Assembly (NCBI GenBank): GCA_947629015.1
Contig: CANRCB010000007.1
Location: 23,263 to 87,262 of the forward strand
Direction: 5' to 3'
DNA: 64,000 bases
Source: an uncultured Gemmiger sp.
GTDB lineage: Bacteria; Bacillota; Clostridia; Oscillospirales; Ruminococcaceae
The translations under genes and the position numbers were made by a program. Below, piece by piece: positions 38,402 to 46,823 of the stretch. Each line of letters starts with the position of its first letter. Within the stretch, counting starts at the first letter, position 1. The notes below the pieces were generated by a model. That model saw only the letters and a list, made by a program, of their open reading frames with translations. It searched no databases and was not told where the DNA came from.

Positions 38402-39010
38402 TCAGCGCCTGCGCAGCGGCAGCGCCGCCGCGAGCGCCTGCCACACCGCCGCCGCGAACACCGGCACAAAGAGCAGCAGCACCCACGCGCCGCCGCCCGG
38501 CACAAAGCGCAGGTACCATGCCCGCGGCGGGTTCACGGTGACGTCCTGCACCCGCACCGGCACGCCGCCGAGGCTGTCGGGGTCGATGCGCAGGGCGGCG
38601 ACGGCCTCGCCGCCAAGGGTGAAGGTATACTCGTCCGGGGCGGTGAGGCGGGCGTAGACCTTTTGTTTCTCGGTAAAATCCCGCTGGCCGGGGCGCCGCC
38701 AGTACAGCGCCACGCCGCCCGGGGGCAGGCGGTACTGCGCGTGCAGCTGCACCGTCTCGACATACGCCTCGCCCTGCCAGGTCAAGTGGGGGTCGGCGTC
38801 ACTGCTGACGTACCAGCCCTCCTCCCCGTAAGGGACAAGGCTTTGTGCCGCAAGATCCTCAAAGGCAAGGGTGAGGGTGGGCATCCGGCCACTGAGTTTG
38901 TGATCCAGCATGATGCCGCTGCCCACAAGGCACCACAACACCCACAGCGCCGCCGCCGCCATATAGCACAGCGCCACCCGCTGCGCGGGGCGCAAAGCCG
39001 CGCGTTTCAT
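38402..39010 (-). CDS. Bitopic membrane accessory protein, paralogue of the 35595-36248 gene
   Basis: 202 residues. Membrane helix near the N-terminus (VALCYMAAAALWVLWCLVGS), extracytoplasmic middle domain (SLVPYGEEGWYVSSDADPHL region) and a C-terminal hydrophobic segment (GGAWVLLLFVPVFAAAVWQA) followed by LRRR. It shares the layout and the ALRIDPD block with the protein at 35595-36248. ATG 39010 overlaps the preceding polytopic gene by four bases. The family is not known to me. Its strict pairing with a GT-C-like protein, seen twice, suggests a chaperone or substrate-presenting subunit, an inference only. Confidence 0.7.
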   Translation of the reverse strand: MKRAALRPAQRVALCYMAAAALWVLWCLVGSGIMLDHKLSGRMPTLTLAFEDLAAQSLVPYGEEGWYVSSDADPHLTWQGEAYVETVQLHAQYRLPPGGVALYWRRPGQRDFTEKQKVYARLTAPDEYTFTLGGEAVAALRIDPDSLGGVPVRVQDVTVNPPRAWYLRFVPGGGAWVLLLFVPVFAAAVWQALAAALPLRRR

Positions 39011-40992
39011 CCGGTGGCCACCCCGCTTTCGGCCACCGCCACCGGCACAAAGCACACATCCTGCCCCGGCAGATAGCGGTACAGGGCGGCGGGGCCCGCT
39101 TCCCCAAGGCCGCCCGCGACGGCGGGGCCAAGCTCCCCGGCCAGATACCCGTCCGACCGGTCGATGAGCAGGTAGGCGCAGGCGTTCGCATCCATATGCG
39201 CGCGCAGCTGCGCAAGGTCGCCGCGGGTGGTGTAGGTGTACATATCGCTGCCGGCCTCCGGCACCAGATTCATAAAATCGCCGTCGATGCAGGTGCCGGC
39301 CGCCTCGTCCCAGGCCCAGCCGTTGACGACGGTGGCGGTCAGCTCATATTTATAGTAATACCAGCGGGTGGCATCGTCCCCCTGGCTGAGCACCAGCACG
39401 CGGTCCGGCCAGTCCAGCACGGCGTTCATGGCGGCGGCACGGCGCTGCACGTCGGTGCGCACGGTGTACAGGCTGCTCACATCGCTCCAAAAGCCCGCCG
39501 CCGGGATGCCGCGCCACGCCACGCACGCCGCAACGGCCAGGGCCGCCGCCGCGAGCGCCGCCGGGGCGCGCTTGGCGCCGGCGGCCGCCCCCTGCCCCAG
39601 CAGGCAGAAGGCGGTGAGCGCCCACCCCGCGTAATAGGGGCCGAGATAGCGTTCATAGTCCTTGAGGACCAGCGCCTCGGACGCGGCGAAGTTGTAGTGG
39701 TACAGGATGAGGTGGAAGGCGTACAATGCCGCGAACCCCACGGCCAGCCCGGCGCACGCCGCCAGCGGGCGCCGCCGCGCCGCGCCCTTTGGCGCGCACG
39801 CCCGGCCCAGAGCCGCCATCACTGCGAGCAGCGCCACCGCCGCCGCGCCGCCGCCGGCCAAAAACACCCGGCGGCCGAAAAAGGCCCGCGCCATCAGCGC
39901 CATCAGCCGGGCAAAGCCTTCCTCCCGGCCGATGCCCAGCAGCTGGCGCACCCCGCCCAGGAGCACCGCGCCGTAGCCAAGGCCGGCGCTGCCCACGCCT
40001 GCGGCGGCGGCGGTATCGGCGGCCGCCACATAGGCGTTCCAGCCCAAAAACGCGAGGAGCCCCGGCAGGGCGGTGAGGGCGAAAACCCCCAGCGCGCCGG
40101 GCAAAGCCCGCGAAGGCTTTGTTTTTTGCGGGGGGCAGCACAGCCAGTCCAGCGCGATGACAAAGGCCGCGATGAGGCTGTAGGCAAAGGCGATATCCTT
40201 GTACAGCGCCAGCAGCGCGAGCGGGGCCAGCGCCAGCACGGCGCCGCTGCGCCGGGCGGGGGCGGCAAAGTACGCGCACAGCGCCCCGCCGAACAAAAAG
40301 CCCATGGGCATATCCGCCATGAGGGTGCGGTATGCGGTGCCCACGGCCCCCGCCGGCAGCACCTGAAAGAGCAGCGGCAGCAGCGCCGCCGCGCCGAACA
40401 CCAGAACGCTTTGCGGCCAGCGGGCCTTTGGCGCCGCGATGGCAGCGGCCGCGGCCGCGCAGGCCAACAGCAGCGTATCCACGGCGGCAAAGCACGCCCA
40501 CTCCGAAAAAGCGGGCGAGAACGCCGCGAACAGGTAGCACACCATGCTGCTGCCGGGCAGGGAATGGCTGGCCGTCAGGCTGTAGGGCTGCGCCACATAC
40601 AGCGCGTCCATCGTTTTGACCAGCTTGGCCGCCGCGCCCCACGCGGTGAACTCATCCCATTGGGTGAACATCGGCCGCTGCACGGCGAACAGCACCCAAA
40701 AAAACGCGCTTGCGCCGGCAAACAGCCAAAGCCCCGGGCTGCACGCCGCTTTTTGGAGCGCGGCCGCCCCGGCCCGCACGCCGCTGTACACGGCGCCCAG
40801 CAGCAACAGCGCGGGCACCGCCCACGCCCCCGCCCCGAGCACGCCAAAACAGCCGCAGAGGCTGAGCAGCACCGCCCCCGCCGCCAGCGTTGGCAGCGGC
40901 AGCAGCGCGGCGTCCCACCCAAGGGCGGCGGCCGCACACAGTGAGAGAGCGCACACAAGGCCCAGCACCAGCAAGCCGCTGAACAGCGCCAT
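39007..40992 (-). CDS. Large polytopic membrane protein, GT-C glycosyltransferase-like (copy 2)
   Basis: 661 residues with about 12 helices and a C-terminal soluble domain of about 150 residues. The first external loop has VQRPMFTQWDEFTAWGAAAK, matching RQPLAIGFDELNLWATAVK of copy 1 in position and in the acidic DE pair. Later blocks also match: ASEALVLKDYERYLGPYYAG here and AAVLTDYNRYIYSYYIAW there. The tail contains RVLVLSQGDDATRWYYYKYE, equivalent to RIFFVSQGDTGLKWFAAVFD in copy 1. The two are therefore paralogues. ATG 40992 is chosen because GGGAGGT lies eight bases before it. A GTG at 40999 is too close. Probable role: transfer of a sugar to an envelope polymer. Confidence 0.65.
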   Translation of the reverse strand: MALFSGLLVLGLVCALSLCAAAALGWDAALLPLPTLAAGAVLLSLCGCFGVLGAGAWAVPALLLLGAVYSGVRAGAAALQKAACSPGLWLFAGASAFFWVLFAVQRPMFTQWDEFTAWGAAAKLVKTMDALYVAQPYSLTASHSLPGSSMVCYLFAAFSPAFSEWACFAAVDTLLLACAAAAAAIAAPKARWPQSVLVFGAAALLPLLFQVLPAGAVGTAYRTLMADMPMGFLFGGALCAYFAAPARRSGAVLALAPLALLALYKDIAFAYSLIAAFVIALDWLCCPPQKTKPSRALPGALGVFALTALPGLLAFLGWNAYVAAADTAAAAGVGSAGLGYGAVLLGGVRQLLGIGREEGFARLMALMARAFFGRRVFLAGGGAAAVALLAVMAALGRACAPKGAARRRPLAACAGLAVGFAALYAFHLILYHYNFAASEALVLKDYERYLGPYYAGWALTAFCLLGQGAAAGAKRAPAALAAAALAVAACVAWRGIPAAGFWSDVSSLYTVRTDVQRRAAAMNAVLDWPDRVLVLSQGDDATRWYYYKYELTATVVNGWAWDEAAGTCIDGDFMNLVPEAGSDMYTYTTRGDLAQLRAHMDANACAYLLIDRSDGYLAGELGPAVAGGLGEAGPAALYRYLPGQDVCFVPVAVAESGVATG

Positions 40993-41018
40993 CGCGCACA
41001 CCTCCCGCCGCAGTTTTT

Positions 41019-42719
41019 TCAGACCGGGATCGTATAGAACGGCCCCACAAAATAATGCTGGAACAAAAGCACCGCCCCCAGCGCCGCGTACCCGCCGAAC
41101 AGCGGCAGGGCCAACGCCTCGGCGCGCTGCGGCGCAAGGCGCGGGCGCAGCCCGCGCGCCGCCAGCGCCGCGGCGCCGAAGCCCAGCGCCAAAAAGGCGG
41201 GCAGGAAATACCGCGCCTGCAGCCCGGTGATGCGCACCATGCCCACCGGGGTGTAGGTGATATACATCGCCGTCATCGCGCCCGCGGCGTACACCGCGCC
41301 GAACACGCCCAGCCCCGCCGTGCGGCGCCGCCCAAGGGCCTGGCCTTCCCCGGCCGAGAGCAGCGCCCCCGCCGCGAGGGCCAGCGGCCCCGTCAGGCTG
41401 AGCAGCGGCACCGGCAGATCCAGCGCGCCAAACACGCCCAGCCGGCCGATAAAGCCGTCGTTCTCATACAGTGTGCCCAGCGCCGCCGCCACGTAACGCA
41501 GCGGATTGTGCAGAATAAAGGCGAGCTGGGCGCCGCCGTCCACCGTCTCGCCCCCCTGGCGCGGGATAAAAGCAGGGTAGTTGCGGCAGAAGGGGCTGAG
41601 CACCGGGTCGCCGTACCATTCGACGAAGGCGGTCACGGCCAGGGCCGCGGCCAGCGTGGCGCCCGCCGCCAGCAGGCGGCGGCGCACGGCGGCGGGCTGC
41701 TGCCGGCCAAGGGTGAGCAGCGGCAGCACCGCCCACAGCAGGTTAAGGTACGGCTTGCCGATGTTGACATACACGCACACCGCAGCGTACAAAAGCGCCG
41801 CGCGCGGCGTCCACTCCCGCCGGGTGAGCAGCGCCAAAAGCAGGTAGTACCCGCCCAGCAGCGTGGCGTCATAGCTGAGGCTCGCGGCCATATACAGCGA
41901 GAGCGGCAGCAGCATGAAGGCCAGCAGCAGCGGCCGGCAGCGCTGCGCGCTTTTGAGCGCCGCGAAGCACAGCGCCGCATACGCCAGCAGGTTGCCGATG
42001 CGCCCCGCATACAGGCAGCCCAGCGCGCCCAGGCCGAACAGGCGCGCCAGCGCCATGCCCGCGGCCCCCGGCAAAAACGGCAGGACAAGGAAGCTGAGCG
42101 GCTCCGTCACTTTGGGGGCCGTGCCGGCATCGCGCAGGGCGCAATACTCGCCAAAGGCGGCGGCGATGCCCTCGATGGGGGCGTCGTCCCCGTACTGCTT
42201 GAGGGCGTAGCCGGCGGTATCGTAGCCGCGCTCGGCGCCGGTGATGGGGTCCGTCCCGATGCCGACGGAGGTGTGCGCGTTGACCCATGCGCCGGGGAAC
42301 GCTGTGACCAGCGCCGCCACATCGGTGGGGTAGGCGCGGGCGGCGTCAAAGTCAAAATGCCCCCGCGAGACCGACCAGGTGCGCAGGTAATGCGTGCTTT
42401 CGTCGGGCGGCTGGAGGGGCGGATCCCCAAAAACAAACAGCAGCCCGCACAAAGCGATGCACAGCGCTCCGCGCGCCGCAAAGCCCTTTGCGCAAAAGCG
42501 CACAAGCGCCGCGGCGCCCACGGCGCCGGCGCCGAAGGCGGCGCACCCGGCGGTGACGGCCCACGCGGGGCAGCGGCTGTCGAGATAAAAAAACACGCGC
42601 CAGCAATAGCTTACGCCCACGCCCGCCAGCGCCGCGCACAACACAGCAATGCCCCACCGTACAGCGGGGCTTTGCAGGGCGCCGGGGCGCGTATGCGGTT
42701 GCGGCATTTTTGGTTCCAT
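41019..42719 (-). CDS. DUF2142 domain membrane protein
   Basis: 566 residues with about 12 helices. The N-terminal external loop PPLQPPDESTHYLRTWSVSR is the DUF2142 signature. LYMAASLSYDATLLGGYYLL, VYVNIGKPYLNLLWAVLPL, EWYGDPVLSPFCRNYPAF and the C-terminal VRITGLQARYFLPAFLALGF complete it. DUF2142 proteins belong to the GT-C clan and occur in teichoic acid, glycolipid and polysaccharide clusters. Their reaction is not established in general. The ribosome site is weak for both ATG 42719 and ATG 42707. The start lies 26 bases after the LegB-like gene, so translation may depend on it. It is followed by the two GT-C/accessory pairs in one operon. Confidence 0.82.
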   Translation of the reverse strand: MEPKMPQPHTRPGALQSPAVRWGIAVLCAALAGVGVSYCWRVFFYLDSRCPAWAVTAGCAAFGAGAVGAAALVRFCAKGFAARGALCIALCGLLFVFGDPPLQPPDESTHYLRTWSVSRGHFDFDAARAYPTDVAALVTAFPGAWVNAHTSVGIGTDPITGAERGYDTAGYALKQYGDDAPIEGIAAAFGEYCALRDAGTAPKVTEPLSFLVLPFLPGAAGMALARLFGLGALGCLYAGRIGNLLAYAALCFAALKSAQRCRPLLLAFMLLPLSLYMAASLSYDATLLGGYYLLLALLTRREWTPRAALLYAAVCVYVNIGKPYLNLLWAVLPLLTLGRQQPAAVRRRLLAAGATLAAALAVTAFVEWYGDPVLSPFCRNYPAFIPRQGGETVDGGAQLAFILHNPLRYVAAALGTLYENDGFIGRLGVFGALDLPVPLLSLTGPLALAAGALLSAGEGQALGRRRTAGLGVFGAVYAAGAMTAMYITYTPVGMVRITGLQARYFLPAFLALGFGAAALAARGLRPRLAPQRAEALALPLFGGYAALGAVLLFQHYFVGPFYTIPV

Positions 42720-42744
42720 ACGCTGTTTGCAGGCCCGCCGGGCG

Positions 42745-43728
42745 TTACAGGATGTAGGCGCCTGCCTTGTATTGGTCAAGGTTTTCGCGCAAAAAGGCGA
42801 TGGTGGCGGCAAGGCCCTCGGCAAAGGTGTAGCGCGGCGCCCAGCCGGTGAGGGTGCGCAGCTTGGTGGCGTCGCCCAGAAGGCGGTTGACCTCGCTCTT
42901 TTCGGGGCGCAGGCGCGCGGCCTCGCACACGATCCCGGCATCGGGGTTGATCTGGGCGATGAGTTCGCGCGCCAGGTCGCCGATGGAATGTTCCTGCCCG
43001 GTGGCGATGTTGAGTTCCTGCCCGACGGCGGCGTCACAGTCGGCAATGGCCATGAAGCCGGCGACGGTATCCTTGACGTAGTTGAAATCCCGCGTGGGGG
43101 TCAGGCTGCCCAGTTTGATCTGTTTCTGGCCGGCCAGAAGCTGGGTGATGATGGTGGGGATGATGGCCCGGCCGGACTGGCGCGGCCCGTAGGTGTTGAA
43201 CGGCCGCACGATGGATACCGGCAGATCGAAGCTGCGGTAGAAGCTCTCGGCCAGGCGGTCGGCGCCGATCTTGGTGGCGGAGTAGGGGCTTTGGCCCTGG
43301 TAGGGGTGCTTTTCGTCGATGGGCACATACTGCGCGGTGCCGTACACCTCGCTCGTGGAGGTGACGAGCACACGGTTGGTGCCCAGCTCCCGCGCGGCGT
43401 TGAGCACGTTGAGCGTGCCCTTGATGTTGGTATCGACGTAACTGTCCGGCGAATGGTAGCTGAACGGGATGGCGATGAGCGCCGCCAGGTGGAACACCCG
43501 CTCCTGCCCGCGCAGGGCGGTGCGCACGCCGTTGGGGTCCCGGATATCGCCCATGAAGATCTCCATCTCATTTTTGACGGCGGGGGGCAGGGTGTCGATC
43601 CAGCCGCAGGAGCCGAAGGAATTGTACAGGCAGAAGGCGCGCACCTTCTCCCCTTTTTTGACGAGCTCCTCCGCCAGATGGCTGCCGATAAAGCCGTCGG
43701 CGCCGGTGACCACAACGGTATGTGCCAT
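42745..43728 (-). CDS. NAD-dependent 4,6-dehydratase LegB-like (extended SDR)
   Basis: 327 residues. Extended short-chain dehydrogenase with TVVVTGADGFIGSHLAEELV at the NAD site and LVTSTSEVYGTAQYVPIDEK. The YxxxK catalytic pair is in GQSPYSATKIGADRLAESFY. The segments YNSFGSCGWIDTLPPAVKNE, FMGDIRDPNGVRTALRG and FHLAALIAIPFSYHSPDSYV are distinctive of LegB-type UDP-GlcNAc 4,6-dehydratases and related CDP/GDP-sugar enzymes. It should make a 4-keto-6-deoxy nucleotide sugar for surface glycans. The aminotransferase, acetyltransferase and NeuB-type genes of legionaminic acid synthesis are not nearby, so the end sugar is open. ATG 43728 has AAGGAG seven bases upstream. First gene of the operon running to 35595. 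Confidence 0.85.
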   Translation of the reverse strand: MAHTVVVTGADGFIGSHLAEELVKKGEKVRAFCLYNSFGSCGWIDTLPPAVKNEMEIFMGDIRDPNGVRTALRGQERVFHLAALIAIPFSYHSPDSYVDTNIKGTLNVLNAARELGTNRVLVTSTSEVYGTAQYVPIDEKHPYQGQSPYSATKIGADRLAESFYRSFDLPVSIVRPFNTYGPRQSGRAIIPTIITQLLAGQKQIKLGSLTPTRDFNYVKDTVAGFMAIADCDAAVGQELNIATGQEHSIGDLARELIAQINPDAGIVCEAARLRPEKSEVNRLLGDATKLRTLTGWAPRYTFAEGLAATIAFLRENLDQYKAGAYIL

Positions 43729-43811
43729 AAAACGCTCCTTATCCATTTAAACGGTTACAAAACAGTATACCTGATTTTGTGCCGGATTGCAACCTTTGCT
43801 GGGCAAAAGGC

Positions 43812-43839
43812 GCCGCCCGGGCGCAAAGGCCCGGGCGGC
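43812..43839 (-). terminator. Terminator after the PfkB sugar kinase
   Basis: An 11-bp stem (GCCGCCCGGGC/GCCCGGGCGGC) is followed on the minus strand by GCCTTTTGCC, 18 bases after the stop at 43857. It separates the kinase from the LegB operon. Confidence 0.7.
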
Positions 43840-43856
43840 GGGCGCTGGCGTGGGGG

Positions 43857-44942
43857 TCAGCGCTTGATGTCGTAGTTCATGTTCATGAGGTTGCGGATGG
43901 TATCGACATCGTCGGTGATGTTGGCGTCGCCGTGGATGGTGTGCTTGATAACGCTGCTGGCCACCGCGAAGTTGACCATATCCATGGCCTTGTAGTCATG
44001 CATCATGGCGTAGATGAGGCCGCTGGCAAAGGCATCGCCGCCGCCGACGCGGTCCAGGATGTTGAAGGTGAACAGCTTGCTCTCGAAGGTATGCCCCTCA
44101 TACCACATGAAGGCCTTGAGGCTGTTCTCGGAGCCGGAATGCGCGTAGCGCACGTGCCGCGCGATGCATTTGAGGTTGGGGTACCGCGCGATGAACGCCT
44201 GGAAGATCTCGTCCTGCTGCTCATAGCTGGGCTGCAGGGGCACGCCGTCCTTGTAATCGCCCTTGGAGGGGTCCTCCTCGTCGCGCCAGAGGTGGTACGG
44301 CTCGATGCCGAACAGCACGTCGACATACGGCAGGCACTGGGTGCAGAAATCCCGCGCCTCGTCCCACGTCCACAGCGCACTGCGGAAGTTGCCGTCAAAG
44401 CTGACGGTCAGGCCCTTCTCCTTTGCCACCTTGAGGCATTCGAGGATGAAGGCGGCGCAGCCGGGGCCGAGCGCCGGCGTGATGCCGGAAAGGTGCAGCC
44501 AGTCATACCCGGCGAGCAGCTCCTCGACGTTGACGGTGGAGAAATCAAACTCTGTGATGGCGCTGTGCTTGCGGTCATAGGTGACCTTGCTGGCGCGGAT
44601 GCCGTAACCGGTCTCAAGGTAGTAGGTGCCAAGGCGGTGGGTGGGGGTCTGCTCCGGGGTGGAAAGGATGACCGGCGTGCAGTGCACGTCGTTGGAGCGC
44701 AGCCAGCGCACGGCGCTCTTGCCCAGGGAGTTGCCCGGCACGACGCTGAAGAAGGTGCTGTCCACCCCGAGGTTGGCCAGCGCCAGGGCGATGTTCGCCT
44801 CGCTGCCGCCGTAGCTGGCCTCAAAGTTGGTGGCCATGCGGATCTTTTCATAGTTGGGCGGGGTCAGGCGCAGCATGACCTCGCCGATGGTGATGAACTT
44901 TTTACCGGTGTTCCCTTTCGTGAGCGGATTGCGGTGTTGCAT
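43857..44942 (-). CDS. PfkB-family sugar kinase, 2-keto-3-deoxygluconate kinase-like
   Basis: 361 residues. The first PfkB signature is NFEASYGGSEANIALALANL and the second is ILDRVGGGDAFASGLIYAMM, with the catalytic Asp in GGGDAF. The N-terminus KKFITIGEVMLRLTPPNYEK is that of KdgK-like kinases. GLTVSFDGNFRSALWTWDEA and VDVLFGIEPYHLWRDEEDP also fit. The likely substrate is 2-keto-3-deoxygluconate from hexuronate breakdown, but neither the aldolase nor uronate isomerase genes are nearby, so other keto-sugars are possible. ATG 44942 has GGGAGGC eleven bases upstream. It is divergent from the MBOAT gene and ends at its own terminator. Confidence 0.88.
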   Translation of the reverse strand: MQHRNPLTKGNTGKKFITIGEVMLRLTPPNYEKIRMATNFEASYGGSEANIALALANLGVDSTFFSVVPGNSLGKSAVRWLRSNDVHCTPVILSTPEQTPTHRLGTYYLETGYGIRASKVTYDRKHSAITEFDFSTVNVEELLAGYDWLHLSGITPALGPGCAAFILECLKVAKEKGLTVSFDGNFRSALWTWDEARDFCTQCLPYVDVLFGIEPYHLWRDEEDPSKGDYKDGVPLQPSYEQQDEIFQAFIARYPNLKCIARHVRYAHSGSENSLKAFMWYEGHTFESKLFTFNILDRVGGGDAFASGLIYAMMHDYKAMDMVNFAVASSVIKHTIHGDANITDDVDTIRNLMNMNYDIKR

Positions 44943-45059
44943 AACAAAAACGCCTCCCATGCAGTTTGATTTTCAGGGGTGCCGCGCGCGGCGGGCTTTG
45001 TTGTGTTTATTGTACCGCATCGGCGCGTGCATTGCAAGAAAAATCCGTTCCAAACGCGC

Positions 45060-45088
45060 TTTACAGCGCCGCGCAAACTTTGTATAAT
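45060..45088 (+). promoter_or_regulatory. Promoter of the MBOAT gene
   Basis: TTTACA (45060-45065), 17 bases, TATAAT (45083-45088), 35 bases before the GTG start. Confidence 0.8.
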
Positions 45089-45122
45089 AGAAAAAGTGTA
45101 TTGTGGAAGGGTGTGTGCCGCC

Positions 45123-46595
45123 GTGAGCTTGCAGAGCTTTGCGTTTTTCGGGTTCGTGGCGGCGGTGGCGGCGGTATACCTGCACCTGCCGCAAAAGGCG
45201 CAGAGCCCTTTCCTGCTGGCGGCCAGCCTGCTGTTCTGCCTTTTGGCGATGCCGATGATGCTGCCGGTGCTGCTGGCGGTGGCCCTGCTGACCTGGGCCT
45301 GCGGGTTGGGCCTTGCGGGGGCGCACAAAAAGGCGTTTTTGCGCCTGGGGGTGCTGGGCAGCCTTGCCGTGCTGGCGTTTTTCAAATATAACGGCGCCTT
45401 CGCCGGCTTCCACGGCTGGCGGGCGGTGGCGATGCCGCTGGGCATCAGCTTTTACACCTTTGCGGCGCTGGGGTACCTGTTCGACGCCGCGGCCGGCGCG
45501 GGCCCCATCGAGCGCCGCTTTGACCGCTACCTTTTGTTTTTATCGCTGTTCGCCACCGTGACGCAGGGGCCCATCTGCCGCGCGGGGGCGCTGCTGCCGC
45601 AGCTGGACGCCGAACACCGCTTTGACGCACAGCGCACGGTGCGCGCGCTGCGGCTGGCGGCGCTGGGGCTGTTCAAGCTGGTGGCGGTGAGCGACGTGCT
45701 GGGCGTCTTTGTCGACGAGGTGTTCGGCCCCGGCGGCGCGGCGTACGGCGGGCCGGTGCACGTGCTGGGCGCGGTGTTTTATACGCTGCAGCTGTATTTC
45801 AACTTCTGCGGCTACTCCGAGCTGGCGCGCGCGGTGGGGCTGCTGCTGGGCCTGGAACTGCCGGAGAATTTCAAAACGCCGTTCTTCGCCACCAACTTTT
45901 CCGGCTTTTGGGGGCGGTGGCACATCAGCCTTTCTTCCTGGCTGCAAGACTATCTGTTCACCCCGCTGGCGTGGGCCGATACCGGCCCCCTGTTCGGCGG
46001 GCACCTGCCGGCGCCCGTCTGCATCCTTGCGGTGTTTTTTGTATCGGGGCTGTGGCACGGCAACACGCTGCCGTTTGTGTTCTGGGGGCTGTGGCAGGCC
46101 GCCTGCCGCCTGGGCGAGGAGGCGCTGCACCGCACCCTTGGCAAGCCGAAAAAGCGCGCGCCCGCGTATGCCGTATGGGGCAAGCGGGCCGGCGTGTTCA
46201 TTTTGTGGTGCCTGGGCATGGTGTTTTTCCGCGTGGGCAGCGGCAGCGGCACGCTGGGCGACGGGTTCGCCTACCTGGCGGCCTGCGGGCGCGGATGGGC
46301 CCCGGCGCGTTTTGGCGCGGAGCTGTACGGCGCCGCGTATACCGGCTTTTACGCCCACCCGGTGATGGCGGCGGGCTATTACGCCTTTTTGGCGGCGGCG
46401 CTGGCGCTGGCGTTTTATCTGGATACGCGGCGGGCACTCGCCTTTAAAAACCGCCCGGCGGAGGAATGCCTTGCCGCCGAAAAGCACCGCACCGCCATCT
46501 ACTATCTGCTGGTGGTGTTTTTGCTCGTCGGCTACATCATGCAGAGCGGCGGCTATGGCGCCGCGGCCGGGTTTGGGCTGTACGCGGGGTTTTAA
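45123..46595 (+). CDS. MBOAT family O-acyltransferase (AlgI/DltB-like)
   Basis: 490 residues, about 11 membrane segments. The start SLQSFAFFGFVAAVAAVYLH is the AlgI/DltB family opening. LAFFKYNGAF, MPLGISFYTFAALGYLFDAA, RFDRYLLFLSLFATVTQGPI and LQLYFNFCGYSELARAVGLL follow in order. NFSGFWGRWHISLSSWLQDY precedes the catalytic His in FFVSGLWHGNTLPFVFWGLW. Such enzymes carry acyl (usually acetyl) groups across the membrane to an exopolysaccharide or teichoic acid. The start is GTG 45123, since the fold begins there and GAAGGG lies upstream. The open frame before it is not conserved. The DltD-like gene downstream is the expected partner, with an unusual hairpin element between them. Confidence 0.9.
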   Translation: MSLQSFAFFGFVAAVAAVYLHLPQKAQSPFLLAASLLFCLLAMPMMLPVLLAVALLTWACGLGLAGAHKKAFLRLGVLGSLAVLAFFKYNGAFAGFHGWRAVAMPLGISFYTFAALGYLFDAAAGAGPIERRFDRYLLFLSLFATVTQGPICRAGALLPQLDAEHRFDAQRTVRALRLAALGLFKLVAVSDVLGVFVDEVFGPGGAAYGGPVHVLGAVFYTLQLYFNFCGYSELARAVGLLLGLELPENFKTPFFATNFSGFWGRWHISLSSWLQDYLFTPLAWADTGPLFGGHLPAPVCILAVFFVSGLWHGNTLPFVFWGLWQAACRLGEEALHRTLGKPKKRAPAYAVWGKRAGVFILWCLGMVFFRVGSGSGTLGDGFAYLAACGRGWAPARFGAELYGAAYTGFYAHPVMAAGYYAFLAAALALAFYLDTRRALAFKNRPAEECLAAEKHRTAIYYLLVVFLLVGYIMQSGGYGAAAGFGLYAGF

Positions 46596-46805
46596 CCTTG
46601 TAGGGGGGAGGTTCGGCTTGGTTGGCTCGCGCGCTTTGCGCGCTCCCCAAGTCGCCTGCACCTCCCCCTTAGATCCCCCTCCGTCGCAAAAATGCCTTGT
46701 TCATGCCTGAAGGCGACTCACTGCGGCATTTTTGCTCTAGCGGTATCGCCATCGTCGGCACATATCCGCCGATGGCGATGGATAAAAATGTTGCCTGCCA
46801 TATTT
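46596..46805 (+). ncRNA. Candidate structured RNA/element C between MBOAT and DltD-like genes
   Basis: No gene. Stems: S1 AGGGGGGAGGT/ACCTCCCCCTT (46602-46612 with 46660-46670). S2 GCAAAAATGCC/GGCATTTTTGC (46686-46696 with 46725-46735). S3 ATCGCCATCG/CGATGGCGAT (46745-46779) with loop TCGGCACATATCCGC. All correspond to stems of elements A and B with different but complementary bases. The single-stranded parts GGTTCGGCTT, GTCGCAAAAA and TTTTTGCTCT are conserved. The S0 stem and the flanking hairpin duplication are missing. It is co-directional and ends 19-44 bases upstream of the next ATG, so it could act on that gene. Confidence 0.55.
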
Positions 46806-46823
46806 CGAAAGGGGTGGTGCCGG

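Noticed and set aside
36365..39076. 903-codon + strand frame opposite the GT-C operon
   Set aside because: Arg/Gln/His-rich nonsense composition, and the minus-strand genes have signals, helices and coupled starts.
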